This document shows, in pieces, positions 47,379-55,585 of a DNA stretch of 64,000 bases. Numbering within the stretch: position 1 is the stretch's first letter; each line of letters begins with the position of its first letter. This stretch comes from DATCMH01 sp036563505 (GTDB taxonomy: Bacteria > Pseudomonadota > Alphaproteobacteria > Rhizobiales > Beijerinckiaceae): positions 62,001-126,000 of the forward strand of contig DATCMH010000005.1 in the NCBI GenBank assembly GCA_036563505.1, given 5' to 3'. The notes beneath the pieces are model-generated. The model saw only the letters and a list, made by a program, of their open reading frames with translations. It made no database searches and was not told the origin of the DNA. Both the position numbers and the translations under genes were made by a program.

Positions 47379-48959
47379 CTACTCCGCCGCGGCCTGGGCG
47401 TGGGTGCGGGCGCCCCGGGCCATCAGCTTGTTCAGCGCGGCGAGATAGGCCTTGGCCGAAGCGACGAGGGTGTCCGGGTCGGCGCCCCGCGCCGTGACGC
47501 TCCGTCCGTCGGATTGGAGCCTCACCGACACCTCGGCCTGGGCGTCCGTGCCCTCCGTGACGGCATGGACCTGGTAGAGCTCCAGCACCGCCTCGTGCGG
47601 CACGAGGGCCTTGATGGCGTTGAACACGGCGTCGACCGGCCCGTTGCCGTCGGCCTCCTCCGTCACGAAGCGCCCGTCGATGTCGAGGCGCATGGTGGCG
47701 CGCTGAGGGCCACGGGTGCCCGCGATCACCGAGAGCGATACGAGACGGATGCGGTCGTGGGCGGTGGCGAGGTTCTCGTCGACGAGGGCCTCGATGTCCT
47801 CGTCGTAGACGTTCTTCTTGCGGTCGGCGAGGGTCTTGAAGCGCTCGAAAGCGTCCTGGAACTGGTTGTCGGAGAGCGCGTAGCCCATCTCCTCGAGCTT
47901 GGTACGGAAGGCGTTACGCCCCGAATGCTTGCCCATGACGAGGGAGGTCTTCGACACGCCGACGGAGGCCGGCGTCATGATCTCGTAGGTCTGCTGGTGC
48001 TTGAGCATGCCGTCCTGGTGGATGCCGCTCTCGTGAGCAAACGCATTCCGGCCGACGATCGCCTTGTTGTACTGCACGGGGAAGTTCGTCGCCGTGCCGA
48101 CCACCTTGGAGGCGCGGGTGAGCATCGTGGCGTCGATGCCCGTCTCGTAGGGCAGGACGTCGCCCCGGGTGCGGATCGCCATCACGACCTCTTCCAGCGC
48201 CGCGTTGCCCGCGCGCTCGCCGATCCCGTTGATGGTGCACTCGATCTGCCGGGCGCCTCCTTCGAGGCCCGCCAGGGAATTCGCCACCGCGAGGCCGAGA
48301 TCGTTGTGGCAATGGACCGAGAACACGGCGCGGTCGGCGCCGGGCACCCGCTCGCGCACCGCGCGGAACATGGCGCGGTGCTCGTCGGGGGTGGCGTAGC
48401 CCACGGTGTCGGGCAGGTTGATGGTGGTGGCGCCCGCCCGGATCGCCGCCTCGACGCAGCGGCAGAGATAATCGATCGGGGTGCGGGTGGCGTCCATCGC
48501 CGACCACTCCACGTCCTCGACGAGGTTGCGGGCCTGGGCCACCGTCGCGCTGATGATGTCCAGCACCTCCTCTTCCGTCTTGCGCATCTGGTGCGCGAGG
48601 TGGATCGGCGAGGTGGAAACGAAGGTATGGATGCGGGGGCGTTGCGCGAAGCGCACCGCCTCGCCGGCGCGAGCGATGTCGGCGGTGATGGCGCGGGCCA
48701 AGCCCGCGATCACCGCGCGCTTAGTGCGCCGGGCGATCTCGGCCACGGCCTCGAAGTCGCCGTTGGAGGCGATAGGAAAGCCCGCCTCGATGATGTCGAC
48801 GCCCATCTGGTCGAGGAGTTCGGCGATCTGGAGTTTCTCTTCCAGCGTCATGGTCGCGCCGGGGCACTGCTCGCCGTCGCGCAAGGTGGTATCGAAGATC
48901 AGGACCCGGTCCTTGGCGGAGCCTTGTGGTGCGGGACCTTGGGATACAAAATCAGTCAT
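47379..48959 (-). CDS. leuA: 2-isopropylmalate synthase
   Basis: The 526-residue first enzyme of leucine synthesis condenses 2-oxoisovalerate and acetyl-CoA. The HMGL-like TIM barrel carries FDTTLRDGEQCPGATM (around 23-38) and HCHNDLGLAVANSLAG (around 215); the C-terminal LeuA dimer domain, which binds leucine for feedback, runs from about residue 390. The ATG at 48959 has a GAAGGAC site. Upstream is a leucine-rich leader and attenuator, so it is controlled by leucine both allosterically and by attenuation. Confidence 0.97.
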   Translation of the reverse strand: MTDFVSQGPAPQGSAKDRVLIFDTTLRDGEQCPGATMTLEEKLQIAELLDQMGVDIIEAGFPIASNGDFEAVAEIARRTKRAVIAGLARAITADIARAGEAVRFAQRPRIHTFVSTSPIHLAHQMRKTEEEVLDIISATVAQARNLVEDVEWSAMDATRTPIDYLCRCVEAAIRAGATTINLPDTVGYATPDEHRAMFRAVRERVPGADRAVFSVHCHNDLGLAVANSLAGLEGGARQIECTINGIGERAGNAALEEVVMAIRTRGDVLPYETGIDATMLTRASKVVGTATNFPVQYNKAIVGRNAFAHESGIHQDGMLKHQQTYEIMTPASVGVSKTSLVMGKHSGRNAFRTKLEEMGYALSDNQFQDAFERFKTLADRKKNVYDEDIEALVDENLATAHDRIRLVSLSVIAGTRGPQRATMRLDIDGRFVTEEADGNGPVDAVFNAIKALVPHEAVLELYQVHAVTEGTDAQAEVSVRLQSDGRSVTARGADPDTLVASAKAYLAALNKLMARGARTHAQAAAE

Positions 48960-49017
48960 CGGTGTCGTCCTTCTCGGGGGCGCCTGTCGGGCGGCGCTCA
49001 GGTTCCGGTCTCGTCTG

Positions 49018-49065
49018 AAAACCCCCTGAGAGCCCAGGCGCGCGCGCCCGGACGGCCCTCAGGGG
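49018..49065 (-). terminator. leuA attenuator terminator hairpin
   Basis: On the minus strand CCCCTGAG (49065-49058) pairs with CTCAGGGG (49030-49023), followed by one G and TTTT (49021-49018). The loop contains a further self-complementary GC tract at 49038-49047. It lies between the leader peptide and the leuA start at 48959. The leader stop codon (49061-49059) is inside the 5' arm of the stem. Confidence 0.8.
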
Positions 49066-49154
49066 CAGGTAAGGAGAAGGAGGCTAAGGAGCGCGCGCGC
49101 GGCGGCCGGAACGGCCCGCGTCTCGTCGCTGCGCTGTGAGCCGGCGGTCGCCAA
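49059..49154 (-). CDS. leuL: leuA leader peptide (31 residues, Leu-rich)
   Basis: A TTG at 49154, with GGGAG at 49166-49162 seven bases upstream, opens a 31-codon frame ending ARALLSLLLLTCP. Six Leu codons occur in a seven-codon window, interrupted by one Ser, exactly as in leucine attenuator leaders. The stop falls in the 5' arm of the terminator at 49018-49065. It has no role as a protein; its translation reports charged tRNA-Leu supply to leuA transcription. A longer ORF in another frame here is a shadow. Confidence 0.75.
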   Translation of the reverse strand: MATAGSQRSDETRAVPAAARALLSLLLLTCP

Positions 49155-49302
49155 GGCTCTGCTCCCGGAAGGCGGCGCCACCGCGCCGAACCCTCCGGTT
49201 GTACCCGCGCGATCCGGGCTTTGGCAAGCTGACGCTACGATATTGGCGCGTGCCGTCCGATCGGCTACGCCTCGATCTCAGAAGCGATTTGCGAGAGTTT
49301 GC

Positions 49303-50175
49303 GTGCAGTCCCCCGTCATTAGTCATCAGGTCAAGAGTTGGTTCGGCTCGGAGATTTCAGGGGTCGCCCGGCATCCCACGGTCCAGGCGCTGGCCGCCAA
49401 ATGGATGCAGATCCGCACCGAGCGCGACCCGACGCTCGCGGATTTCTGGCACGGGGCGGACGAGGCCTTCGCGGCCTATTGCATCCTGTTCCTGCGCAGC
49501 GAAGACGACTTCGTCTATCTCCACCACGGCACGACTTTACGCGCCCGCGTCGGCTTCTCGATGCAGGGACGGCGCCTGTCCGAGCTGCGTACCCGCGTGC
49601 GGGAGCGGCTCCTCGACATCTACGAGGGCGCGGCCGACCGCTTCGAGATCGCCTACTTCCAATCCTTTGCCGACTTCCAGCAGGACGTGGTGCTCTGGGG
49701 GCGGCTGTGCCTGCCGCTTCGGCTCTCGGAAGACACGTCCCAGACGGCGCTCCTCCTCTATTGCCACGCGATCGAGGACAAGAACTCGATCTACCGCGCG
49801 CTCTTCGAGCATTCGATCGCCGGCACCATCATCGGAGCTCCGGTGCGGGACGGGGCGGGGACGATCACCGACGCCTGGATCATCGCGCAGAACGACCGCG
49901 CCGCCGAGTTCTCCGGCATCCGCGACCACGCGACGAGCGACCTTCTCCTGCGCCACGTGCCGTTGTTCGCGCGCGACGACGTCTGGTCGACCCTCGTCGG
50001 CGGGGCGGGGAGTGGCCGGCGGGCGGCGATGCTCGTCGACGAGGCGCGGGGCTTGCGGCTGCGCGTCTCGGCCGAGCTGATCGACGACTATCTCGTCATG
50101 CGCATGGCCACCCTCGATCAGGCGATCGAGACCTTCACCATCGGCTCCCCCGCGGAGCCTCGCGACCAGGAGTGA
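49303..50175 (+). CDS. PAS-like domain protein of unknown function
   Basis: The protein is about 290 residues. The N-terminal half (around 20-140) is an unrecognised globular domain with FWHGADEAFAAYCILFLRSEDDFVYLHHG; the C-terminal half has a PAS-like core: ALFEHSIAGTIIGAPVRDGAG, AWIIAQNDRAAEFSG and DLLLRHVPLFAR, the pattern of PAS strands plus N-x-A-A. No kinase or output domain follows. The GTG at 49303 is chosen over TTG 49243 on weak grounds. It is divergent from leuA and followed 7 bp later by a lipoprotein gene. Function unknown. Confidence 0.6.
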   Translation: MQSPVISHQVKSWFGSEISGVARHPTVQALAAKWMQIRTERDPTLADFWHGADEAFAAYCILFLRSEDDFVYLHHGTTLRARVGFSMQGRRLSELRTRVRERLLDIYEGAADRFEIAYFQSFADFQQDVVLWGRLCLPLRLSEDTSQTALLLYCHAIEDKNSIYRALFEHSIAGTIIGAPVRDGAGTITDAWIIAQNDRAAEFSGIRDHATSDLLLRHVPLFARDDVWSTLVGGAGSGRRAAMLVDEARGLRLRVSAELIDDYLVMRMATLDQAIETFTIGSPAEPRDQE

Positions 50176-50182
50176 CCCCGCG

Positions 50183-50524
50183 ATGCGTTCGTTCGTTGCC
50201 CGTGCCGCCCTCCTCGCCTGTGCCGGCCTCACGTTGGGCGCCTGCCAGCAGAGCGCCTCTTCGCCTGCCCCGAACCCGGCGCTGGCCTCGACGGGCGTGA
50301 CGAGCCCGGGCTTCCGCTTGCCGGAAACTGCGGGCTGCGCCGGCGAGGTCTCGCGCTTCCGCGCCGTGATGGACAACGACCTCGCCACCGGCCATGTCGG
50401 CAAGAGCGTCCACGCCCGCGCCACCGCCGACATCAACCGCGCCGCCGCGGCCTGCTCGGCCGGCCGGGACGCGGAGGCCGTGCGGATCATCGCCTCGACC
50501 AAGGGGCGGTTCGGATATCCATGA
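50183..50524 (+). CDS. Small predicted lipoprotein
   Basis: The 113-residue protein has a signal peptide with lipobox TLGAC, Cys21 being the lipidated residue. The mature part has paired Cys residues (AGCAGEVSR and AAACSAG) and a helical RATADINRAAAAC stretch. No family is recognised. It lies 7 bp after the PAS-like protein and is probably co-transcribed. Confidence 0.75.
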   Translation: MRSFVARAALLACAGLTLGACQQSASSPAPNPALASTGVTSPGFRLPETAGCAGEVSRFRAVMDNDLATGHVGKSVHARATADINRAAAACSAGRDAEAVRIIASTKGRFGYP

Positions 50525-50529
50525 GCCCT

Positions 50530-50847
50530 TCCTCCCTCGTGGGAGAAGGTGTCCTCCGCAGGAGGGCGGATGAGGGGGTGGTGGGCGTAGTCTCGGGTGT
50601 CGGCGAGCCCCCCTCACCCCCGCTTCGCTTCGCTGCGCTTGCTCGCACGGAACCTTCGTTCCGCGCGAGCCCTCTCCCCGCCAGCGGGGCGAGGAGGAAC
50701 GCGCACCACCGCCTCAGATAATCTCGTACAAAGCCGAAGCCCGGCCGTCATCACCTCTCCCCGCGGGCGGGGAGAGGGCTTCGCCTGCGCACCGGCAGGC
50801 GAAGCAAGCGCGTCTGCGCGAGGGTGAGGGGGAGCGGGGCGTAAGCC
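50530..50847 (-). repeat. Interspersed repeat B, long form, copy 4
   Basis: Inverted relative to copy 2 and the closest match to it: GGGAGAAGGTG, CCCCCTCACCCCCGCTTCGC, GGAACCTTCGTTCC, GGGGCGAGGAGGAACG, CCGGCCGTCATCACCTC and GCACCGGCAGGCGAAGC appear in reverse order. No A element lies beside it in this copy. No gene is visible in 50525-50875. Confidence 0.83.
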
Positions 50848-50875
50848 CCGTGGGCCCACCTCTCCCGAACCCTCC

Positions 50876-51607
50876 CTATCCCGCCTCCCCGAAACTCCAG
50901 CGCAAAAAGAGTTGCAGGAAGCTCGGCATTTGGGCCGCGTCGATGTCGGCCGCCGAGCGCGCGACGACAACCCCGGCAAGTTCCGGATCCGGCTCCTCGG
51001 CCAGAAATCGCTCGATCCGGGCCGCGACCGCCGCGGCGGGCTCCGGCATCCGGATCGGCCGCAGGAACGCCGTCTTGGGGCCGTCCCGGGCGACGATCCA
51101 GTGGTCAGCGACGCAAGGCTCGTCGGGAACGAGGCCCGTCTCCTCGCGCAACTCCCGCAGCACGCTGCCCGCGAGGTCGACCGTGCCGTCGGGCCTCACG
51201 TCGGACGGGTCCGGGGTCCCGGCGGCGAAGTAGATCTTCCCCGCATTGGCCGTGTGTGCGCCCATGACGCCGAGCACGAAACCGCCGTCGGAGCCGGCGA
51301 GCGCGCCCATGGCGAAGCCGTTGGCGACGGAGGCGTCCGGAAAGCCGTGGTCGCGCCAGGCGAGGAAGTCGGCGTAGCTCGTCTCGAAATAGGTGGCGCG
51401 GCAGATTTCCCCGGCGATCTCCTGCCCTTGAAGCAGGAGGACACGGCCGTTGAACATGCGCGGCTTCTCGGCCGTCAGCGCCGCCCAGTGATGGTCGATC
51501 AGCGGGCGGTTCTCCTCCGCCCAGGCCCAGCGATGGGGCGCGACGCGGGCCTCGAGCCGGGCGACCCGGCGGACGAAGCGGGGCTCGCTCGCGTCAGGAC
51601 CTTTCAC
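50876..51607 (-). CDS. Nudix hydrolase family protein
   Basis: The 243-residue protein has a recognisable Nudix box: G (DLAGSVLRELREETGLVPDEP, around 146-166), with the R-E-x-x-E-E core that binds divalent metal. An N-terminal region of about 130 residues precedes it, with RPLIDHHWAALTAEKPRMFNGRVLLLQG. It hydrolyses a nucleoside-diphosphate-linked substrate, exact identity unknown. It overlaps phzF by 4 bp (ATGA) and is downstream of it. Confidence 0.83.
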   Translation of the reverse strand: MKGPDASEPRFVRRVARLEARVAPHRWAWAEENRPLIDHHWAALTAEKPRMFNGRVLLLQGQEIAGEICRATYFETSYADFLAWRDHGFPDASVANGFAMGALAGSDGGFVLGVMGAHTANAGKIYFAAGTPDPSDVRPDGTVDLAGSVLRELREETGLVPDEPCVADHWIVARDGPKTAFLRPIRMPEPAAAVAARIERFLAEEPDPELAGVVVARSAADIDAAQMPSFLQLFLRWSFGEAG

Positions 51608-52497
51608 ACCTCGAGCTCGCCGCGGGCGACGACGACCGCGCCGCCGCCGATCTCTGCGGAGGCGAGCGCTCCAGCGCGGATCACGAGCTGAAGGGCGATC
51701 TCGCTCGGCCGACCCATCTCGACGCCCTGGCGGATCGCGATGTCGTGCTCGCCGATGCCGAGAGGCTCGAACTGCATCAGGGCGCCGGCGAAAGCCGCAG
51801 CCGCCGAGCCCGTCGCGGGATCCTCCGTCAGGCTCGGGGCGGGAAAGAACATGCGGGAGCGAAAGCCGTCGCCCTCGCGGGCATAGACGTAGACAGCCGG
51901 GTGCGAAGAGTCCCCGAACACGGCCTCGAAGGTGCCGCTCGACACCTGGGCGCGGGCGAGCGCGTCGAGGGAGGCCACCGGCACGAGATCGTAGGGCACG
52001 CCGGCCGAGTGGCGCGAGGGCCGGTGCCGGTCGAAGCCGATCTCGTCCGGCGCGAGGCCGAGCGCCTCGGCCGCGCGGGCAGGCTCGAGCCCCTCGCCCC
52101 AGGTCTCGGGCAGCTTCGGCAGGCGAAAGCGCGCCCGGCCGCGGCCCTTGCCCGTCACCTCGACGGCGCAGGAGACGGTGCCGACCTTCTCTTCCAGTCC
52201 GAACAGCACCGCGCCGGGTTCATCCGCGCGGTCAAGAAGGGCGAGCAGCACCGCCGTACCCACCGTGGGATGGCCGGCGAAGGGCAGCTCGTGCAGAGGG
52301 GTAAAGATGCGCAGCGCGGCGCGATGGCGTCCGTCGTCCGGCGGCGCCACGAACACCGTCTCCGACAGGTTGAATTCCGTGGCGATGGCCTGCATCGCCT
52401 CCGCATCGAGCCCCTCGGTGTCCAGGACGACGGCGAGCGGATTGCCGGCGAGCGGCGTATCGGTGAACACGTCGAGGGTGACGAAGCGGCGGGGCAT
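51604..52497 (-). CDS. PhzF family isomerase/epimerase-like protein
   Basis: The 297-residue protein is full length for the PhzF/DapF-like fold. It starts RRFVTLDVFTDTPLAGNPLAVVLD, with ATEFNLSETVFVAPP carrying the catalytic Glu (around 45), PFAGHPTVGTAVLL (around 72) and the second-domain DPATGSAAAAFAGAL (around 235). PhzF itself isomerises a phenazine precursor, but widespread members like this one usually lack phenazine context; no other phz genes are here. It is translationally coupled with the Nudix gene. Confidence 0.88.
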   Translation of the reverse strand: MPRRFVTLDVFTDTPLAGNPLAVVLDTEGLDAEAMQAIATEFNLSETVFVAPPDDGRHRAALRIFTPLHELPFAGHPTVGTAVLLALLDRADEPGAVLFGLEEKVGTVSCAVEVTGKGRGRARFRLPKLPETWGEGLEPARAAEALGLAPDEIGFDRHRPSRHSAGVPYDLVPVASLDALARAQVSSGTFEAVFGDSSHPAVYVYAREGDGFRSRMFFPAPSLTEDPATGSAAAAFAGALMQFEPLGIGEHDIAIRQGVEMGRPSEIALQLVIRAGALASAEIGGGAVVVARGELEV

Positions 52498-52539
52498 CAG
52501 GGTCTCGGGGCGGCACGAATCCGGAGGGAGCGCGGCACC

Positions 52540-53655
52540 CTAGCCACGCTTGCGGGGCAGGTCGACCGTGACGATCAGGGGCGAGTGATCGCTCGCCTTC
52601 GGCCGATCCCAGCCGACCCGGGGATAGCGGTCGGCGCGGGTCGCGAGATGCCCGATGGAACGGTCCGGGTGCGCCGGATCGAGGGGCACGCGGTAGGGCA
52701 ACCCGTGGCGCAGGAGCTCGACGGTTGGCGTCGGGTTTGCCCCGGCGAGCGCCGGCGAGAGCAGCACGTAGTCGAGCTGGACATGCGCCTCCTCGAAGGG
52801 ACGGTCCTTCCGCTCGGCCTGGTGGTGAAAGTAGGTCCAGCGCTGCGACGTCGGCAGCACCGCGACGGGGTTGATGGCGAAGCCGTCGAGGAGCGGGTCG
52901 AGGCCGCTGGGCTTCGCGGGCACGGCCTCGCCGTCGCGAACCTGTTCCGTGAAGTCGTTGAGGTCGCCGGCGATGATCCAGTTCGCGTCGCGCCAGCCCT
53001 CGCCGAAGCGGCGCTCGATGATGCGCCGGACGCCCAAGGCCTCAGCGTGGCGGATCGGCCGCGTCTTGTCGCGCCCGTCCAGCCGGTCGGCGATCGCTTT
53101 GAAATGGCAGACGTAGACGGTGAGCTCCGCTTCGCCGAAATCGAGGTCGACCTCGAGGCAGTCGCGGTTGAAGACGAGGTCGTCCGGTCCGATGCGAAGG
53201 GCCGCGAGCTCCTCCGTATGGACCCCGAGCCCCCCAAAGGTTTCCTCCTGGTGCGAGCGGGCCTTGGCGCCCTTCTGGTCGAGGAGGTCGAGGCGGGCCG
53301 CGAAGGCGACGTCGATGCCCCGCGGGTCGTTGCCATCGATCAACCGGAAATGGCCGTAGCGCCGGTCGGTGAGGCGATGGACGTAGTTGCTGAAGAAGGC
53401 CTGGAGAACGCCGAGATTGTCGATCTCCTGCAGCGCCAGGATGTCGGGCGCGGCCTGCGCGAGCGCGAGCGCCGAGAGTTCTCGCTTGTCATCCTCGAGA
53501 GCCACCGCCAGCGAGCGCTGGACGGCCTCGCGCTGCTCGGGGTCGGGCACGTCGAAGAGGGAGAGCGCCGGCGCCGTCTCCGGGCGCTCCTTCGGCCCGA
53601 AGCTGTGGCGGGAGGCGAGGTTCTCGACGTTGAAGGTCGCGACGCGCAGGCGCAT
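52540..53655 (-). CDS. Endonuclease/exonuclease/phosphatase (EEP) family protein
   Basis: The 371-residue enzyme has the EEP motifs LRVATFNVENLAS (around 3-15, Asn ligand), LALQEIDNLGV (around 75, Glu ligand), WIIAGDLNDFTEQ (around 222, Asp/Asn) and KASDHSPLIVTV (around 355, Asp-His). It hydrolyses phosphodiesters of nucleic acids or small molecules in a magnesium-dependent manner. Cytosolic; no signal seen. It is monocistronic between pdxY and phzF. Confidence 0.85.
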   Translation of the reverse strand: MRLRVATFNVENLASRHSFGPKERPETAPALSLFDVPDPEQREAVQRSLAVALEDDKRELSALALAQAAPDILALQEIDNLGVLQAFFSNYVHRLTDRRYGHFRLIDGNDPRGIDVAFAARLDLLDQKGAKARSHQEETFGGLGVHTEELAALRIGPDDLVFNRDCLEVDLDFGEAELTVYVCHFKAIADRLDGRDKTRPIRHAEALGVRRIIERRFGEGWRDANWIIAGDLNDFTEQVRDGEAVPAKPSGLDPLLDGFAINPVAVLPTSQRWTYFHHQAERKDRPFEEAHVQLDYVLLSPALAGANPTPTVELLRHGLPYRVPLDPAHPDRSIGHLATRADRYPRVGWDRPKASDHSPLIVTVDLPRKRG

Positions 53656-53702
53656 GGAGCGGCAACCCCCGGCGCGATTCCTTGTTCCCGCCCTTGTTCC
53701 CT

Positions 53703-54551
53703 TCAGACCTCCTCGACGGAAAAGCGCCGGCTCGGGTTCACGAACTCGTCCTGCGCCGCGACGGTGAGGATCTCGCGCGAGCCGGCGTCCGCGGTGCGCC
53801 GCAGGAGGCCGTAGACCGAGGCCGAGGCTTCGCTGAGCGCCGCCGACGCTGCGCGGGAGCGGGCATAGTGCACGAAGAACAGGGCCGCGATGGCGTCGCC
53901 CGCCCCGTTGACGGAGAGCGCAAGCTTAGGGGTCCGCACCCGCCAGAAACGGCCGCCCTCCGCCGCGAGAAGGTCGATGGCGTCGGAGGGCGTGTCCTCG
54001 ACCTGGAGCGAGGTGACGAGCACCACTTTCGGCCCGAGCGCCTGGACCGCGGCCACCGCCGCCTTGGCATCGGGCAGTGTGCGGGTCTCGGTCCCCGCGA
54101 GGTAGTCGAGCTCGAACTGGTTCGGCGTGATGATGTCGGCCGCCGGCACGGCCTGGTCGCGCATGAACTCCGGGATGCCCGGCCGCACGAAGACGCCGCG
54201 ACCCACATCGCCGATCACGGGATCGCAGCAATACAGCGCGTCCGCGTTCGCGGCCCGCACCCGGGCTACGGCCCCGAGCACGGCGTTGCCGATGTCGGCC
54301 GAGCCCATATAGCCCGAGAGCACGCCGTCGCAGGTGGGCAGCACGCCGCGCTCACCGATGCCCTCCACCAGTTCCTCGATGGCCGGCCCGTCGAAGACCC
54401 GGCCCTTCCAGGCGCCGTAGCCCGTGTGGTTCGAGAACTGCACGGTGTGGATCGCCCAGACCTCGCAGCCGAGCCGCTGCATCGGGAAAACGGCCGAGGC
54501 ATTGCCGACATGGCCGTAGGCGACGTGGGACTGGATGGAGAGAACGTTCAT
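53703..54551 (-). CDS. pdxY: Pyridoxal kinase
   Basis: The 282-residue ribokinase-fold enzyme phosphorylates pyridoxal to PLP. It starts MNVLSIQSHVAYGHVGNASA, has SNHTGYGAWKGRVFDG (around 48-63) and YCCDPVIGDVGRGVFV (around 105-120), and the ATP-binding/catalytic motif SVNGAGDAIAALFFVHY (around 222-238) with the G-A-G-D anion hole. Length matches PdxY. Vitamin B6 salvage role is known for the family. Confidence 0.95.
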   Translation of the reverse strand: MNVLSIQSHVAYGHVGNASAVFPMQRLGCEVWAIHTVQFSNHTGYGAWKGRVFDGPAIEELVEGIGERGVLPTCDGVLSGYMGSADIGNAVLGAVARVRAANADALYCCDPVIGDVGRGVFVRPGIPEFMRDQAVPAADIITPNQFELDYLAGTETRTLPDAKAAVAAVQALGPKVVLVTSLQVEDTPSDAIDLLAAEGGRFWRVRTPKLALSVNGAGDAIAALFFVHYARSRAASAALSEASASVYGLLRRTADAGSREILTVAAQDEFVNPSRRFSVEEV

Positions 54552-54716
54552 CGGCAGGGCGACCCGGCAGCAGCGCAGCCGATCCTAGCGCGCGCAACCC
54601 GCGGGAACAGTCGCGTTTCGTGATGGAAACCGATCGCCTCGCGTGATCGCCTTGGGTGAGGGTTGCCAAACCGCGCCGCTCCGGCAACAAGGCCTCGCCT
54701 TTTCTCAAGGATCCCC

Positions 54717-55250
54717 ATGGACGCTGGCGCGCTGCAGGAACAGTTCACGGGCTTCGTGCGCGCGCACCAGGTCTGGGCCCCCGTCATCGTAGGGGCGCTC
54801 GCCTTCGGCGAGTCCCTGGCCGTGGTGTCGATCTTCGTGCCGGCGACCGTGCTGCTTCTGGCCATCGGCGCGCTCATCGGCAGCGCCGAGCTCGCCTTCT
54901 GGCCGATCTGGTTCGGGGCCGCCGTCGGCGCTATCCTGGGGGACTGGGTGTCCTACGAGGTCGGACGCTACTTCGAGGAAGGCCTGAAGAGCCGCTGGCC
55001 CCTCAACCGCAGCCCCCAGATCGTCGAGCGGGCCGAGAGCTTCGTGCAGCGCTACGGGGCGGTCGGCGTTTTCGTCGGCCGCTTCTCGGGGCCGCTCCGC
55101 GCCATCGTGCCTCTCGTCGCCGGCATCTTCGAGATGCCACGTCTCACCTTCCAGATCGCCAACGTCGCCTCGGCGCTCGCCTGGGCCTACCTGCTCTTGG
55201 GCGCCGGCGACGTGTTCGGGGAAATGGGGTCGAAGCTGCTCAAGCCGTAG
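54717..55250 (+). CDS. DedA family membrane protein
   Basis: The 177-residue polytopic protein has four or five hydrophobic segments. DedA signatures are VSIFVPATVLLLAIGALIG (around 40-58), GDWVSYEVGRYF (around 80) and FVGRFSGPLRAIVPLVAGIFEM (around 118-139) with the conserved Arg. DedA proteins act as lipid (undecaprenyl-phosphate or phospholipid) translocases at the inner membrane. The ATG at 54717 has an AAGGA site; the longer frame is not needed. Confidence 0.88.
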   Translation: MDAGALQEQFTGFVRAHQVWAPVIVGALAFGESLAVVSIFVPATVLLLAIGALIGSAELAFWPIWFGAAVGAILGDWVSYEVGRYFEEGLKSRWPLNRSPQIVERAESFVQRYGAVGVFVGRFSGPLRAIVPLVAGIFEMPRLTFQIANVASALAWAYLLLGAGDVFGEMGSKLLKP

Positions 55251-55330
55251 CGGCCAGCCGCCTCTCCTTCTCCCCTCTGCGGGAGAAGGTGTCTGCCGTA
55301 AGACAGGCGGATGAGGGGTGGCGCTGGGCG
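55251..55330 (-). repeat. Repeat B fragment, copy 5a
   Basis: Contains CCTTCTCCCCTCTGCGGG, GAAGGTGTCTGCC and GGCGGATGAGGGGTGGCG, the short edge of B adjoining A copy 4. Same family as 3809 and 60490. Confidence 0.7.
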
Positions 55331-55359
55331 TGGGCCCGGACGGATCAGAGTACCCCAGT

Positions 55360-55443
55360 GTCGTTCGCGGGCTTGACCCGCGAACCTCGGCGCGAAGGCC
55401 CGAGACCACGGACCGAGATGGCCGGGTCAAGCCCGGCCATGAC
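55360..55443 (-). repeat. Interspersed repeat A, copy 4 (inverted)
   Basis: GTCGTTCGCGGGCTTGACCC to GGTCAAGCCCGGCCATGAC. B-family sequence lies on both sides (55251 and 55498). Confidence 0.85.
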
Positions 55444-55497
55444 AGGAGTGGGGCGGAGAGAGACTGATCGGCCTTCCGGCCGGGCGCTCGTTGCCTC

Positions 55498-55565
55498 GCG
55501 CCACCCCTCTCCCGACCCCGCTGACGCGGGGCCACCCTCTCCCGCAAGGGGAGAGGGAAGAGGCG
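55498..55565. repeat. Repeat B fragment, copy 5b
   Basis: CCACCCCTCTCCCGACCCCG, GACGCGGGGCCACCCTCTCC and CGCAAGGGGAGAGGG form the hairpin-rich B block found also at 60510. Nothing else in 55251-55585. Confidence 0.7.
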
Positions 55566-55585
55566 CGGCGCTCCACCCTCGGTCC

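Noticed and set aside
49084..49326. An 80-codon minus-strand ORF upstream of leuA
   Set aside because: It is in another frame from the Leu-rich leader, has a basic low-complexity translation and no ribosome site as good as the leader's.
50530..50847. CRISPR-like spaced repeats
   Set aside because: The recurring words are hairpins within dispersed repeats, not direct repeats of equal length with unique spacers; no cas genes nearby.
51604..52497. A phenazine biosynthesis locus
   Set aside because: Only a PhzF-like gene is present; no other phz genes, and PhzF-like proteins are common outside phenazine clusters.
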